Shown in pieces: positions 1 through 10,429 of a stretch of DNA of 64,000 nucleotides. Position numbers and translations under genes: made by a program. Position 1 is the stretch's first letter. The number at the start of each line of letters is the position of its first letter. The stretch comes from Vigna angularis (taxonomy: Eukaryota; Streptophyta; Magnoliopsida; Fabales; Fabaceae), in contig NC_068977.1 in NCBI RefSeq assembly GCF_016808095.1, positions 22,903,364 through 22,967,363 of the forward strand, given 5' to 3'. The notes under the pieces are model-generated. The model was not told the DNA's origin and did no database searches. It worked only from the letters and a program-made list of their open reading frames with translations.

Positions 1-735
1 TGGCATGTTCAACTAAAGCAGAAAACTCTTTAATAGCTAAAGGGTTCAAGGCTAGTTGTATGTCTGCTCTCAATCCATTTTTAAATTTTCTACACCTCCA
101 TTCTTCATTTGATAGTTGGGTGTAAAAACGTCCCAACTGTTTGAACTTGTCTGCATACTCAGCCACCGACTTGTCACCTTGCACGAGTTTTAAGAATTCC
201 ACCTCTTTTGCATGTCTTACACTGTCCGGAAAGTACTCAGTGTAAAACTTATTCTTAAAAACTTCCCAGCTAATAATCTCACCACCTTCCTGTAATACTA
301 GCTTCATGTTGTCCCACCAGTGTATTGCTTCCCCGAACAACTGATACTCGGAATATGCCAACCTAGTTTCTGATGAGCAATTTTTCGCATAAAAAATCTT
401 TTACATATTTCTTATCCATAGATCAGCCTCATCCGGACTTGTTCTCCCATTAAAAGTAGGTGGACGGTGTTGTAGAAAGTTTTCTAAGGTCCATTCCCGA
501 ATCCTTTGAGCTTCTACAGACGTGCCATTCTCAGATAGTTGCCTTAAGGCTTCGACATGTTCTCTTTGGCTGGCTTCAGAATTTAGCCTAGCCGCTTCTA
601 ATTGTTGTAGAGTTGTTTCATGCTGTTGCACTAAAGTAGCGCCCTGTTGTTGAAGAGCAGATGCGATAGCCTCCAAAGCTCTTGCCAACTAGGCATCTCA
701 GGGGTTTCACGGTTGGGTTGTCTACGTGCCATTTC
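1..735 (-). pseudogene. Ty3/gypsy gag remnant (retrotransposon gag domain)
   Basis: Read on the minus strand from about 733, an ORF starts MARRQP, shifts frame near 690, then continues as a glutamine- and glutamate-rich helical stretch (about 600-690) into RPPTFNG and DEADLWI at 420-470. That pattern is typical of plant Ty3/gypsy Gag. A stop lies at 401-403, after which the same protein goes on leftward with YSEYQLFGEA, WWDNMK, WEVFKNKFYTEYFP and QLGRFYTQ, the core of the retrotransposon gag domain, until the window edge cuts it. Seen directly: the motifs, one frameshift and one stop. Known: Gag packages element RNA. Inferred: a non-functional gypsy element whose 5' LTR ends at 846 and whose pol lies beyond the left edge. 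Confidence 0.8.
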
Positions 736-845
736 TCTCTGTTCACACAGAGAATTATTGTTATTATGATTTATAATATGAGTTTGTAGGATAAATCCAC
801 AACTCTTAGGTCGTCTTAAGGACGAACCGCTCTGATATCACTAAA

Positions 846-1471
846 TGTAACACCCAAAAAAAAAACATTTCTTACACATCTCACACACAAATTATTTCAT
901 TAATAATAAAAACATCGTACAGTATTACAATCATCCATTTAGGAGTATCATAGTTCACACTGAAAATACATTATAATTTTTTTTAAAACCTCATTACAAC
1001 ACTCCTAAATTTATTTATTTATTTCTTTAAACTACTCTTCATTTTTCTGCTGCTTCCTCCTTCACTTGTATTGGTTCGGACGTCGTTCCGGCATCTGCTC
1101 CCGTATAACATAAACGTTATACGATCATCGCAAAAATAAGATTTTCCGGCACAAACAAACAAGTAAGGGTGAGCTAACATGCAACACATCATTTATAAAA
1201 CATGCATAATTGCTTTGATATAAACATCATATAATTTTTATGTCAGACATCCTTATACCATCATACCATAATTCCTATTAGACACTCGTCCCACAATCCC
1301 CAATAAACACCACAATACCCAATAGACATTCATCCCACAATCCCCAATAAACACCACAATACCCAATAGACATTCATCCCACAATACCCAATAAACACCA
1401 CAATACCCAATAGACACTCATCCCACAATACCCAATAAACACCACAATACCCAATAGACACTCATCCCAAA
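846..1471 (-). repeat. LTR (3' part) of the minus-strand gypsy element, truncated
   Basis: On the minus strand this segment ends in GGGTGTTACA at 846, followed inward by TGATATCAGAGC (about 829-840), close to the tRNA-iMet primer-binding site TGGTATCAGAGC. It therefore is the end of a 5' LTR whose element reads leftward into the gag remnant. It is nearly an exact reverse complement of about 3080-3784, including the TATAACGTTTAT and GAACGACGTCCG motifs and a minisatellite of about 44 bp. The upstream LTR part is missing: the match stops inside the minisatellite at 1471, where the next LTR begins with TGTAAAG. Confidence 0.75.
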
Positions 1472-2208
1472 TGTAAAGTCCAAAAAAAAAAATGTTATCT
1501 ATTGTAATAAATAATATCAATTATTTTTTTTTTGTAGTAATAATTTTAAAGGTAGAAAATATAATTAATAATAAAACTTGATAAGAAAAATTAACAATTT
1601 AAGATAAAAGATTGGAGTAATTTTTGAGGGTTTAAAAAAAAATGAATAGTAAAAAAAAAAATTAAATTGTGGAAGAGATAAACACTCCACGTAGAATTGA
1701 ATCATCAGAGATAAGAATTTAGCAAATGGTGATTAAAATAATATTTTTGAATAGCAAAAATGAAAATGTAAAAAATGAATAGTAAAATTGAATAGTAAAA
1801 TTTTTTGGCTATAAATAGCTAGGGAGGGAAGGCTGAAACTTGCACCAAAATTCTAGAAAAATTTGTGAGAGAAGAGACTTGGAGGAAATTCTAGTTGTAG
1901 AGGGAAAATTCTGGAAGTTTTCGGAGAACGGTTTCAGAGGAGGAGATTAAGTCTGGAATAGAGGTAAGGGGAGCTAACCTTGAGTATTTCATTTTGTATT
2001 ATCTTGAGTCTTGAATATGCAATATTTTGCTTTTGTCTGATCTTAAATCTTGAATATGAAGTATTTTGTTTCTGTATGATCTTGAATTTTGAATGAGAAC
2101 ATGCTTCTGTGTTTAGATCCAAGTGTGATAGTTGTAAAATGTGATGTTGATTATGTTATGTCATTTGTATATTATTAGTTGTTTATTTTTGTATTTTTGG
2201 ATGGATTA

Positions 2209-2535
2209 GAAGTTGTCTAACCGGCTCTGCCAGATTCAACTTCTTGTATTCCCCATACCTTTTATTGTTTTCTTATTTATTTATATTGTATTTTTGGAAG
2301 GATGAGAAGTTGTCTAACCGGCTCTACCAGATTCAACTTCTTGTTTCCCCAGAACTTTTATTGTTTTATCTATTTTCAGTACATCTTTTTGGAAGGACGA
2401 GAAGTTGTCTAACCGGCTCTGCCAGATTCAACTTCTTGTTTCCCCATAACTTTTACTGTTCTATTTAATTTTTTATTACATCTTCCTGGAAGGATTAGAA
2501 GTTGTCTAACCGGCTCTGCGAGATTCAACTTCTTG
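2209..2535 (+). repeat. Four tandem copies of a ~96-bp unit, each with a GAAGTTG/CAACTTC hairpin
   Basis: Copies of GAAGTTGTCTAACCGGCTCT begin at 2209, 2306, 2401 and 2498 (spacing 97, 95 and 97). Each is followed by CAGATTCAACTTC or a one-base variant, so GAAGTTG and CAACTTC can pair around a loop of about 21 bases. The units lie inside the plus-orientation LTR. Confidence 0.85.
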
Positions 2536-3075
2536 TTTCCCCAAGAATTTTTATATATTAAGATTATTTTAATGATTGTCAAACATTTGATTCTTCTCCG
2601 GTGACCATTTATAGTAATATTTTATTATTGTTAATTTGTTTGTAATATATTTATCTTGTATGATTTCTGTGATGAATGTATTTTATGATGTTGATATGAA
2701 ATTATGCATCTGAACATGATATGAGTATTATGGGGAGATTTTGTAATGGTATAATATGAGTTGAGGAATATGAGCATGATATGAGTCTAATGGAGAGATT
2801 CTGTAATGATATGGTATTAGTGTATATGTTGATGTTGAGGGTCCTGTAGTCGGAGGTTATCCTGATACTCTAATAATCATCCAGTCTCAAGTAGAGAAGG
2901 ATGAATTATGTGGTGAGAGGGGCAGGAGATCCTGGTCTATGTGCCGGTTTTGGACATAGTGTTGAGGATTAACCTTGTGAATGGTATGGAGTATTTTGGA
3001 AGTATATTTGTAAGAAAAAGTAGAAGTCATCACAAGTGCATAACCTCCCGCGACCACTCATCAACGTATCATCCG

Positions 3076-3345
3076 GATGAGTGTCTATTGGGTAGTGTGG
3101 TGTTTATTGGGTATTGTGGGATGAGTGTCTATTGGGTATTGTGGTGTTTATTGGGTATTGTGGGATGAGTGTCTATTGGGTATTGTGGTGCTTATTGGGT
3201 ATTGTGGGATGAGTGTCTATTGGGTATTGTGGTGTTTATTGGGTATTGTGGGATGAGTGTCTATTGGATATTGTGGTGTGTATTGGGTATTGTGGGATAA
3301 GTGTCTATTGGGTATTGTGGTGTTTATTGGGGATTGTGGGACGAG
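3076..3345 (+). repeat. ~44-bp minisatellite in the LTR
   Basis: The unit starts GATGAGTGTCTATTGGGTA and recurs at 3076, 3120, 3164, 3208, 3252, 3296 (GATAAG variant) and partly at 3340. A reverse-complement version of the same array is at about 1283-1470 in the opposing LTR, where it is cut short. Confidence 0.85.
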
Positions 3346-3784
3346 TGTCTAATAGGAATTGTGGTATGATGGTATGAGGATGTCTGACATAAAAATTATA
3401 TGATGTTTATATCAAAGCAATTATGCATGTTTTATAAATGATGTGTTGCATGTTAGCTCACCCTTACTTTTTTGTTTGTGCCGGAAAATCTTATTTTTGC
3501 GATGATCGTATAACGTTTATGTTATAGGGAGCAGATGCCGGAACGACGTCCGAACCAATACAAGTGAAGGAGGAAGCAGCAGAAAAATGAAGAGTAGTTT
3601 AAAGAAATAAATAAATAAATATAGGAGTGTTGTAATGAGGTTTTTTAAAAAAAAATAATAATGTATTTTCAGTGTGAACTATGATACTCCTAAATGGATG
3701 ATTGTAATACTATACGATGTTTTTATTATTAATGAAATAATTTGTGTGTGAGATGTTTAAGAAATGTTTTTTTTGGGTGTTACA

Positions 3785-6100
3785 TTTAGATTTAACCGAT
3801 TAAGTAAATTGTGTAATCGGTTAAGTATTACACTTAAGTAAATTTTGAAACTTTTTCTTCTCAAAACTCATCACAACACTCAGCAAACAGCTGCTAGCAA
3901 AGGCACGAGTTTTAATCAACTATGCATATAATATAATCAGTTAAAACTTGCAGTTTGCTACACTTAAGCATTTTGCTTATATCTGATGAGACTAATTGAT
4001 TACATAACACTGTAATCGATTACTTCATACAGATATGTTTTGTGCAAGTGGTTTTTGTCATTTAAAACATGAGTATGCATACAATAGATATAAACACATG
4101 TATGACCACAATAAGTATGCAAATCAATTAGTTTAAGCACACACAAACATATAAATACAGTTATTCATATAAAAAACGTTTCAGTGTTTTACAAGAAACA
4201 TATATAAACATTTATGTTGTCATCAAAAAAATAAATACACAGGGATTGAGTTTACATTGCTCCCCTGTCAACACTTTCTTATGGTCTCTAATAATATATC
4301 TTTTGAAACAATATCTTATTTTATATTATTTTATTTAATATCATTTTATACAACACTACTAATTAGATTTATATTTTTTATAAACAGCTGAAGTTAGGAG
4401 TTTCAACAACTTATTCACATTCATTTGAGTCATTCTTCACATGGTTAAATTTCATTCACAATTAGTGTGAAAGAAAACGACATATATCTGTTTAACATAA
4501 TATAAGTGCGACGTGCCAAAGAGTTTGAGTGCACCTCATTTTTACATAATTATAAAATGCTTTATTGGATATTTTTTCACATTGAGAAGATCAATGGATT
4601 CACCTTTTAGGGGGAAACAAGACTTTCTTTTACATTTATAATTTGTTAAAGATTACTATAAATTTACACTATCCCAACAATCTTTTTTATAACATCCACT
4701 TTGCAATAGTATTTAAATTATAATTATCTTAATATACTTATTGTTAATTTGTTGTTATAATATTCAAATTTCATATTAAATATAATATCTTTTCTTGTTG
4801 AAAGAATTGTATGCATAATACGGACAAATATGTCAATGACAAGATGACAAGTCCGTACATCGTCATCGTGGTTGTAATCGATCCTACTTTTTATTCGTGA
4901 GCCACAAAATCTAAACGTGACTAAATGAGAAGATTCTAAACATGTACATTAAATTTCGAGGACTTCGTTTTAATCTAATAATAAAACCACAATTATTAGT
5001 ACATAAGAAGTTGGATTAAATATAAACTACCATTTTATTATCTGTGTAAATGAAATTAGTATTATTGAAAAGACTCTAAAAATATATTAGTTGTAGAATT
5101 GATCTAGAAAATATACAAAGAGCAAGAGAGAAAGCATTCTTTTTTATTTATTATTAAATTTGCTTCACAACCAAAATGCATTCATGTGATGTTCAATTAG
5201 AGAAAGCAAAGAAGTGCCTTACAACTGTATAAAAATACAATAATAATGGATGAACAATACAAACGAAAAAGAAAAGGATTGACACACGTCTTTCTTCTTA
5301 TGAGACAAAACGCTCGGAAACTTTGCTTCCGTTGTTTTCCTTGTGGGAATGCAAAATGCATCTTCTTTCTATCAACAACGTTCTTTATTGGCACATATTC
5401 TTCATAAATAACCTACAAAGTACATGCACATGGTTAGCATAATAGTCTACAGTCCCTTTCACTGGTTATTCCCTCAATAATGTCATGAAATATGAGGAAA
5501 TATTTCTCCCTCATACAGGCAAAACGGTTGTATTTAGATTATTAATATACTTTTTTCCCCCTTTGGTTTTCGATTTTTATCCTTAAAATATGTACGTACA
5601 CGAAGAAGAAAAAAAAAATCTCCAACACTCTTTAGATATCTAAATAAAGAAAAAAGAAAGAGAAATATGTATCTAATATAATTAATAATATTATGTGTGA
5701 GAAAAAAAAAATGAAAAGTGTTGATAGAGTATTTATAACTATATACGCAAAAGGTTACATGTAAGTAAAAAAAATAATACGATACTGTATACGGTGTTAT
5801 ATTCGAGTAAGAAATTGTAGTACTATCGCGGTGGTATACCCTTGAAAAAGGTAAGTCGCCATCAAAGCTTTGAAAAAGATAAAAGGTTAACATCTTTTAA
5901 GAATAATAAAAGTACGCTTAAAAGAATATGCTTAATTTGTTTCTAATAAACTTGAAATAAACAAAGAAATTGCCTTAAACTTCTCAAAAATTTAATTAAA
6001 AATATGGAACCATGATTACTATAGTCAACAACCAAAATTTAAAAAGAAAATGAAAGTATTGTTCGATCGAAACAAAAAAGAGTGTTAACGTCACATACTT
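3785..6100. other. AT-rich intergenic stretch without a supported gene
   Basis: No coding region was recognised. At 3790-4040 there are several copies of TAATCGATTAC-like and TAACCGATTAAG-like words, which look like retrotransposon-derived sequence but cannot be assigned. The ORFs at 5197-5394 and 5534-5893 on the minus strand are low-complexity, rich in F, Y and S, and have no family features. Confidence 0.5.
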
Positions 6101-6268
6101 CGGATTATTAGTTTACTTTGTAAACTGAAACATAGGCCGAACATTACCCTAATAGCTTGCACGTGATTGCATGTAAAGAGAGTTTTAACGTAAATATTAC
6201 ATGATTATTACGATAATGTAGGTTTTGTGAAGAAGATTACCACGAGGAACACTACCCAAAAGCACTAT

Positions 6269-7606
6269 CTAGTAGTGGTATGGAGGAGGCGGGGATGCGT
6301 AGATGTAGTGTGGTGGAGGTGGTGAATGAACAGGAGGAGGGGGAGACTTATACTTGTAAACTGGGGGTGGAGGGGATTTGTATTTGTAAACTGGGGGTGG
6401 TGGAGAGGGGTACTTGTACGGTGGCGGTGGAGGAGATGGGTACTTGTATGGTGGTGGAGGTGACTTGTACTTGTAAACTGGCGGTGGAGGTGACTTGTAT
6501 TTGTAGACTGGGGGTGGAGGAGATGGGTACTTGTATGGTGGTGGTGGTGGAGAAGGATACTTGTAGGGTGGAGGTGGAGACTTATACTTGTAAACCGGTG
6601 GTGGTGGAGAGTTGTATTTATAAACCGGTGGTGGTGGAGACTTGTATTTATAAACCGGTGGTGGTGGAGACTTGTACTTGTAAACCGGTGGTGGTGGAGA
6701 CTTGTACTTGTAAACCGGTGGTGGTGGAGACTTGTACTTGTAAACCGGTGGTGGTGGAGACTTGTACTTATAAACCGGTGGTGGAGGAGAAGGGTATTTG
6801 TATGGGGGAGGTGGAGGAGATGGGTATTTGTAGGGAGGAGGGGGAGACTTGTACTTGTAAACTGGAGGAGGAGGGGACTTGTATTTGTATACTGGTGGGG
6901 GAGGAGAAGGGTACTTGTATGGAGGTGGTGGAGGAGATGGGTACTTGTAAGGAGGAGGAGGAGACTTGTATTTGTAAACTGGGGGTGGAGGAGATTTATA
7001 CTTGTAAACAGGGGGTGGTGGAGAGGGGTACTTGTACGGTGGAGGAGGAGGAGATGGGTACTTGTATGGAGGAGGAGGGGACTTGTACTTGTAAACTGGT
7101 GGTGGTGGAGAGTGGTAGTAGTAGGGTGGAGGAGGTGAGTGCTTTGGTGGTGGAGGAGAGTGGTAATAGTAAGGTGGAGGAGGAGAGTGCTTTGGTGGAG
7201 GAGGAGAGTGGTAGTAATAGGGAGGAGGAGGAGAGTGTTTAGGTGGAGGTGGAGAATGGTAGTAATAAGGAGGAGGAGGTGAGTGTTTTGGGGGAGGTGG
7301 AGAGTGGTAGTAGTAGGGGGGAGGAGGAGAGTGCTTTGGTGGTGGTGGAGAATGGTAGTAGTATGGGGGAGGAGGCGAATGCTTTGGTGGTGGTGGAGAG
7401 TGGTAATAGTATGGAGGAGGAGGAGAATGTTTTGGTGGTGGAGGGGAGTGGTAGTAGTAAGGCTTTGGCGGTGGTGGAGGAGAGGAGTAGATGTAGTTGT
7501 CAGCCAATGTTTGAGATGAGAAGGTGAGGGAGATTAAGGTTAATGCAAGAATGGTGAGAGTGAGAGAGGCCATTGGAGACCCCATGTTGGGTTTTTGTGT
7601 TGCCAT
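6269..7606 (-). CDS. Extensin (cell-wall hydroxyproline-rich glycoprotein)
   Basis: A single-exon gene of 445 codons encoding a secreted structural cell-wall protein. An N-terminal hydrophobic segment (residues about 13-36, ending near ADNY) is a signal peptide. Next come seven copies of a 16-residue unit YYYHSPPPPKHSPPPP plus an eighth partial copy (about residues 49-170). Mixed VYKYKSPPPP and YKYPSPPPP(P) units follow, and the end is HYIYASPPPPYHY. In the family, Ser-Pro4 blocks are hydroxylated and arabinosylated in the ER and Golgi, and YxY motifs (YYY, YKY) allow isodityrosine cross-links in the wall. Met8 (7585; MGSPMASL) matches the usual start of legume extensins and may be the real one. 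A TATA-like TATATAA at 7628-7634 is only about 22 bases from Met1, which also favours Met8. One repeat has a K-to-N change (VYKYNS). I am confident of the family, less so of the exact start. Confidence 0.95.
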   Translation of the reverse strand: MATQKPNMGSPMASLTLTILALTLISLTFSSQTLADNYIYSSPPPPPKPYYYHSPPPPKHSPPPPYYYHSPPPPKHSPPPPYYYHSPPPPKHSPPPPYYYHSPPPPKHSPPPPYYYHSPPPPKHSPPPPYYYHSPPPPKHSPPPPYYYHSPPPPKHSPPPPYYYHSPPPPVYKYKSPPPPYKYPSPPPPPYKYPSPPPPVYKYKSPPPPVYKYKSPPPPYKYPSPPPPPYKYPSPPPPVYKYKSPPPPVYKYKSPPPPYKYPSPPPPPYKYPSPPPPVYKYKSPPPPVYKYKSPPPPVYKYKSPPPPVYKYKSPPPPVYKYKSPPPPVYKYNSPPPPVYKYKSPPPPYKYPSPPPPPYKYPSPPPPVYKYKSPPPPVYKYKSPPPPYKYPSPPPPPYKYPSPPPPVYKYKSPPPPVYKYKSPPPPVHSPPPPHYIYASPPPPYHY

Positions 7607-7627
7607 TAGGAAAGGTAGCGATACCCT

Positions 7628-7634
7628 TTATATA
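7628..7634 (-). promoter_or_regulatory. TATA box of the extensin gene
   Basis: On the minus strand the sequence is CTATATAAAGGG, a good plant TATA box. It lies about 43-49 bases upstream of Met8 and 22-28 bases upstream of Met1. A transcription start some 30 bases downstream would fall near 7600. Confidence 0.65.
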
Positions 7635-7639
7635 GCTTA

Positions 7640-10100
7640 CTTTTTTACCCATTTATCCAACTAATTTATCTTGGTTTAGATTTTATCTCTTACAACAATG
7701 TGAATCTATTAAAAACTAACTTCAATTTGAGTTTCAGGACTAATGCAATCAATCCAAGTTGCCACGCGGGTTTGGATTTGATAGAGACAGCTGGCTGTAT
7801 GAAAATAATTATAAAGAAGCAATTAAAATAACTAACCAATTACTTCAAAATGTTGACCGTGTCCTTATTTTCTTTATAAGAAGAAGACACCAACCATCCT
7901 TTCAATTTTTTTTCCATTGCCCTCTTTTCAAAATAATTACGGTTAATTAACGCATTGTCCCTGTCAAGTATTTGATGTAATTAATTTGTCACGTCTCTTA
8001 ATTTTTAACAGTTTTATTTTTCTACAGAAACATTTGAAGCTCTATGCAATGTGACCATTAAGGTCATTTAATATCTTGTAGTACTTCTCTGGGACCATGT
8101 GTGTCATGATGAAGGTGGAATCTTTTATCTTTTTCACTCTTATTGTGGAGGCCAAAAGGAATATTTACGTATTGCATGGTATCGCTTTCCCTATCAGAGG
8201 AATTACAGGCATATCAAGAAAAATTCAGTCTGAAAACTCTTTAACTTTTTTGCCTTTTAGCATTTTACTGCCTAAAGTACACAACTGTTGAATGCGATAC
8301 GTCAACTTAAGAACTTGTCCATGAATTCCAATTAATATTCTCTTTCTTAATAATTCATATCAAGAGAAAATTTATAAAATTCTCAGCACGTTATGAATGA
8401 TGGAACTATATATAAAATATAATACAATAAAAAATTATTGAGTATATTTTGTACAATTGAATCTGTTATATATATATATATGGAAACAATAACATGATAC
8501 AAAAATGTTGAATTATTTGTTGCATTTCCGAATATGTGTGAGTATCATGACACCATTTTCTAATATTTTTAATTTACACTATAAAATATTTTAACTAAAT
8601 TTGTTTTTATACTTTTATCTAAAAAATTCAAATCAAATATGGCCATGGCTTACAAATTTCTTTGATTTTTTTTCTACAACTATTGCATTCATGATAAATT
8701 ACGTTTCATTAAATAATGGTCAAACATTGCATGTTGGGAGGGGCAATGATACATTGACCCGCATTCGGTGTTCTTCATTAATTTTTCAGTAAATATTAAC
8801 TTTACCAGATAACTTATTTTATCTTCCTCTTCTTCTTTATGTTTATTTTTTTCCCTTTCTTATAACAAGGATTATGGAAAATTAAAAAAAATGAAAATTA
8901 ATGTTGTGTCCCTATGAGTAGATGCTAGGTCACATATAGTGTATTATTTCCAGCCACCACCATATCTCAAAACCAATAAAATATGCAAAAAAGAAAAGTC
9001 AACAAACACACGTACCTATGTTTCTACACTACACTAACAGAAGATGAATCATTTTAGAAAAATGTGGAATAAAAAAAAATAGTTATCACTTTGTCAATAT
9101 AGTATAACATTTTAAAATGCCTATTATATGAATGCATTTTTTCTATCCATGTAATGAAATATTTTGTACTTTAAGAATTAAGATTAAAATTTAAAAAACT
9201 GCAGAAAGTAAATTAAAAATTGATTGATTTTGAAAAGCATGGAAAGTAGAGTGTGATTGGTTACTACTTTATAATGGATTGTGACGATAATGAAAACATT
9301 TTAACGGAAAGAAAATGTGTAGCTTTTGTTCATGTCAAATTCTCATCTGCTTCAAGCTTTTTGACTGTATCGTTTATACCTGAAACTGGGACAGGAAAAG
9401 CACTTTCTCAAAAGTTTCACAATCATTAGATCACATTTCGGTTATTTCTTAATCCAACCCAATCAAATTTTCTTTACTTTTTACATCTACATCAAAATCT
9501 AGGACAAATTATATACTACTGCCTGAAATCTTGAATGAGATTAAAATTAAAGAAACTCGTCAAAGGTAAAGATCACATCCACTAAATAAATATGAACGCT
9601 TTTGTTAATCTTTTTATATATTAGATTTAAAATTTTATGTTTTTTAATTAATTTTTCTCGTGTAATTTTCTAGGTGATGTTGTTATTATATATGCTTAAT
9701 ACAATACAAAAAGTGGTTTTCAATTTTAATTAAAATTAAATAATATTGATAACTTTTTATGTAATTACGTATCTCGATCAAGGTATTGTCATCAGTCATA
9801 TAATTGATGTAGGTGATCATGACACTTCATTGCTATACAACTTGTTTTTAATAAAAATAATAACTTTTTTTCAGTAATCATTAATATCATTTTATATATA
9901 ATCATAAAACTTCATCAATTTTAAGATAAGTACGCAAGATAACAATTATGCCATTCAATTTACGAGAAAGTTAAATGATAAAAACTCAATTGAGAATAAA
10001 TAAAAATATTGAGTACTTAATAGATAATAAAAATAATAAAAAATGAAAACATGTAAATTTATAAAATATATTGATAAATAAAGGTTTTAGGTTATTATTT
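7640..10100. other. Upstream and intergenic AT-rich DNA, no supported gene
   Basis: This includes the promoter side of the extensin gene. Short ORFs at 7759-7950, 8097-8291 and 8601-8792 have no recognisable features. A small (TA)n tract lies at 8468-8481. Confidence 0.5.
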
Positions 10101-10124
10101 TTATAAAAAAAAATGAAAAAATCG

Positions 10125-10215
10125 TAAGAAACTGACTTTAAACTTAACTTAACCTCACAAAATTGATTTATAAAATAAAGTTTGTATTTTTTATATACTT
10201 TAAACTCATATTATC
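10125..10215 (-). repeat. Diverged TRIM-type LTR relic
   Basis: The words AACTTAACTTAACCTCACAAAATTGATTTATAAAAT followed by a TATATACTTTAAACTC-like tail resemble, in reverse complement and with many changes, the TRIM LTR at 35943-36061. Related relics are at about 12990-13080 and 14310-14360. Identification is by eye and low confidence. Confidence 0.4.
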
Positions 10216-10429
10216 TTCCATTACACTCACATCACGTCTATACATACATATTATTATAATAGAAACCAAAGAGAGAAAGAAATATCTCGCATTATGACTG
10301 AAGCGAGAAAAAAAAAAGACGATTGTGGTACGCGAGAAAGGAGAGCTCGAAGCTCACTACTAGCCTTCTCTCATGGCTGCCAAAAAAAGGAGGAAGAGAA
10401 GATCAAAAGAAAAGTTTCATCTAAGGTAA

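Larger units (their letters stand above)
1472..3784 (+). repeat. Long (2.3 kb) LTR in plus orientation
   Basis: It starts TGTAAAGTCC at 1472 and ends GGGTGTTACA at 3784, so it has TG..CA ends. Its last 700 bases match the LTR at 846-1471 in reverse complement. It holds two internal tandem arrays (2209-2532 and 3076-3345). After 3784 the sequence TTTAG also follows the other LTR, but the primer-binding site is not there, so this is a solo or broken LTR. Flanking bases (CCCAA and TTTAG) do not form a target duplication. A rearrangement or a deletion next to the LTR is inferred. Confidence 0.65.

Noticed and set aside
3076..3345. Regular repeats that could suggest a CRISPR-like array
   Set aside because: Head-to-tail units without unique spacers, in a plant LTR; a minisatellite.
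6280..7527. Long plus-strand ORFs (up to 320 codons) rich in V, E and G with CTCK/CKL words
   Set aside because: They are the antisense of the extensin proline-codon repeats; CCA/CCT repeats read as stop-free in reverse. No family features of their own.
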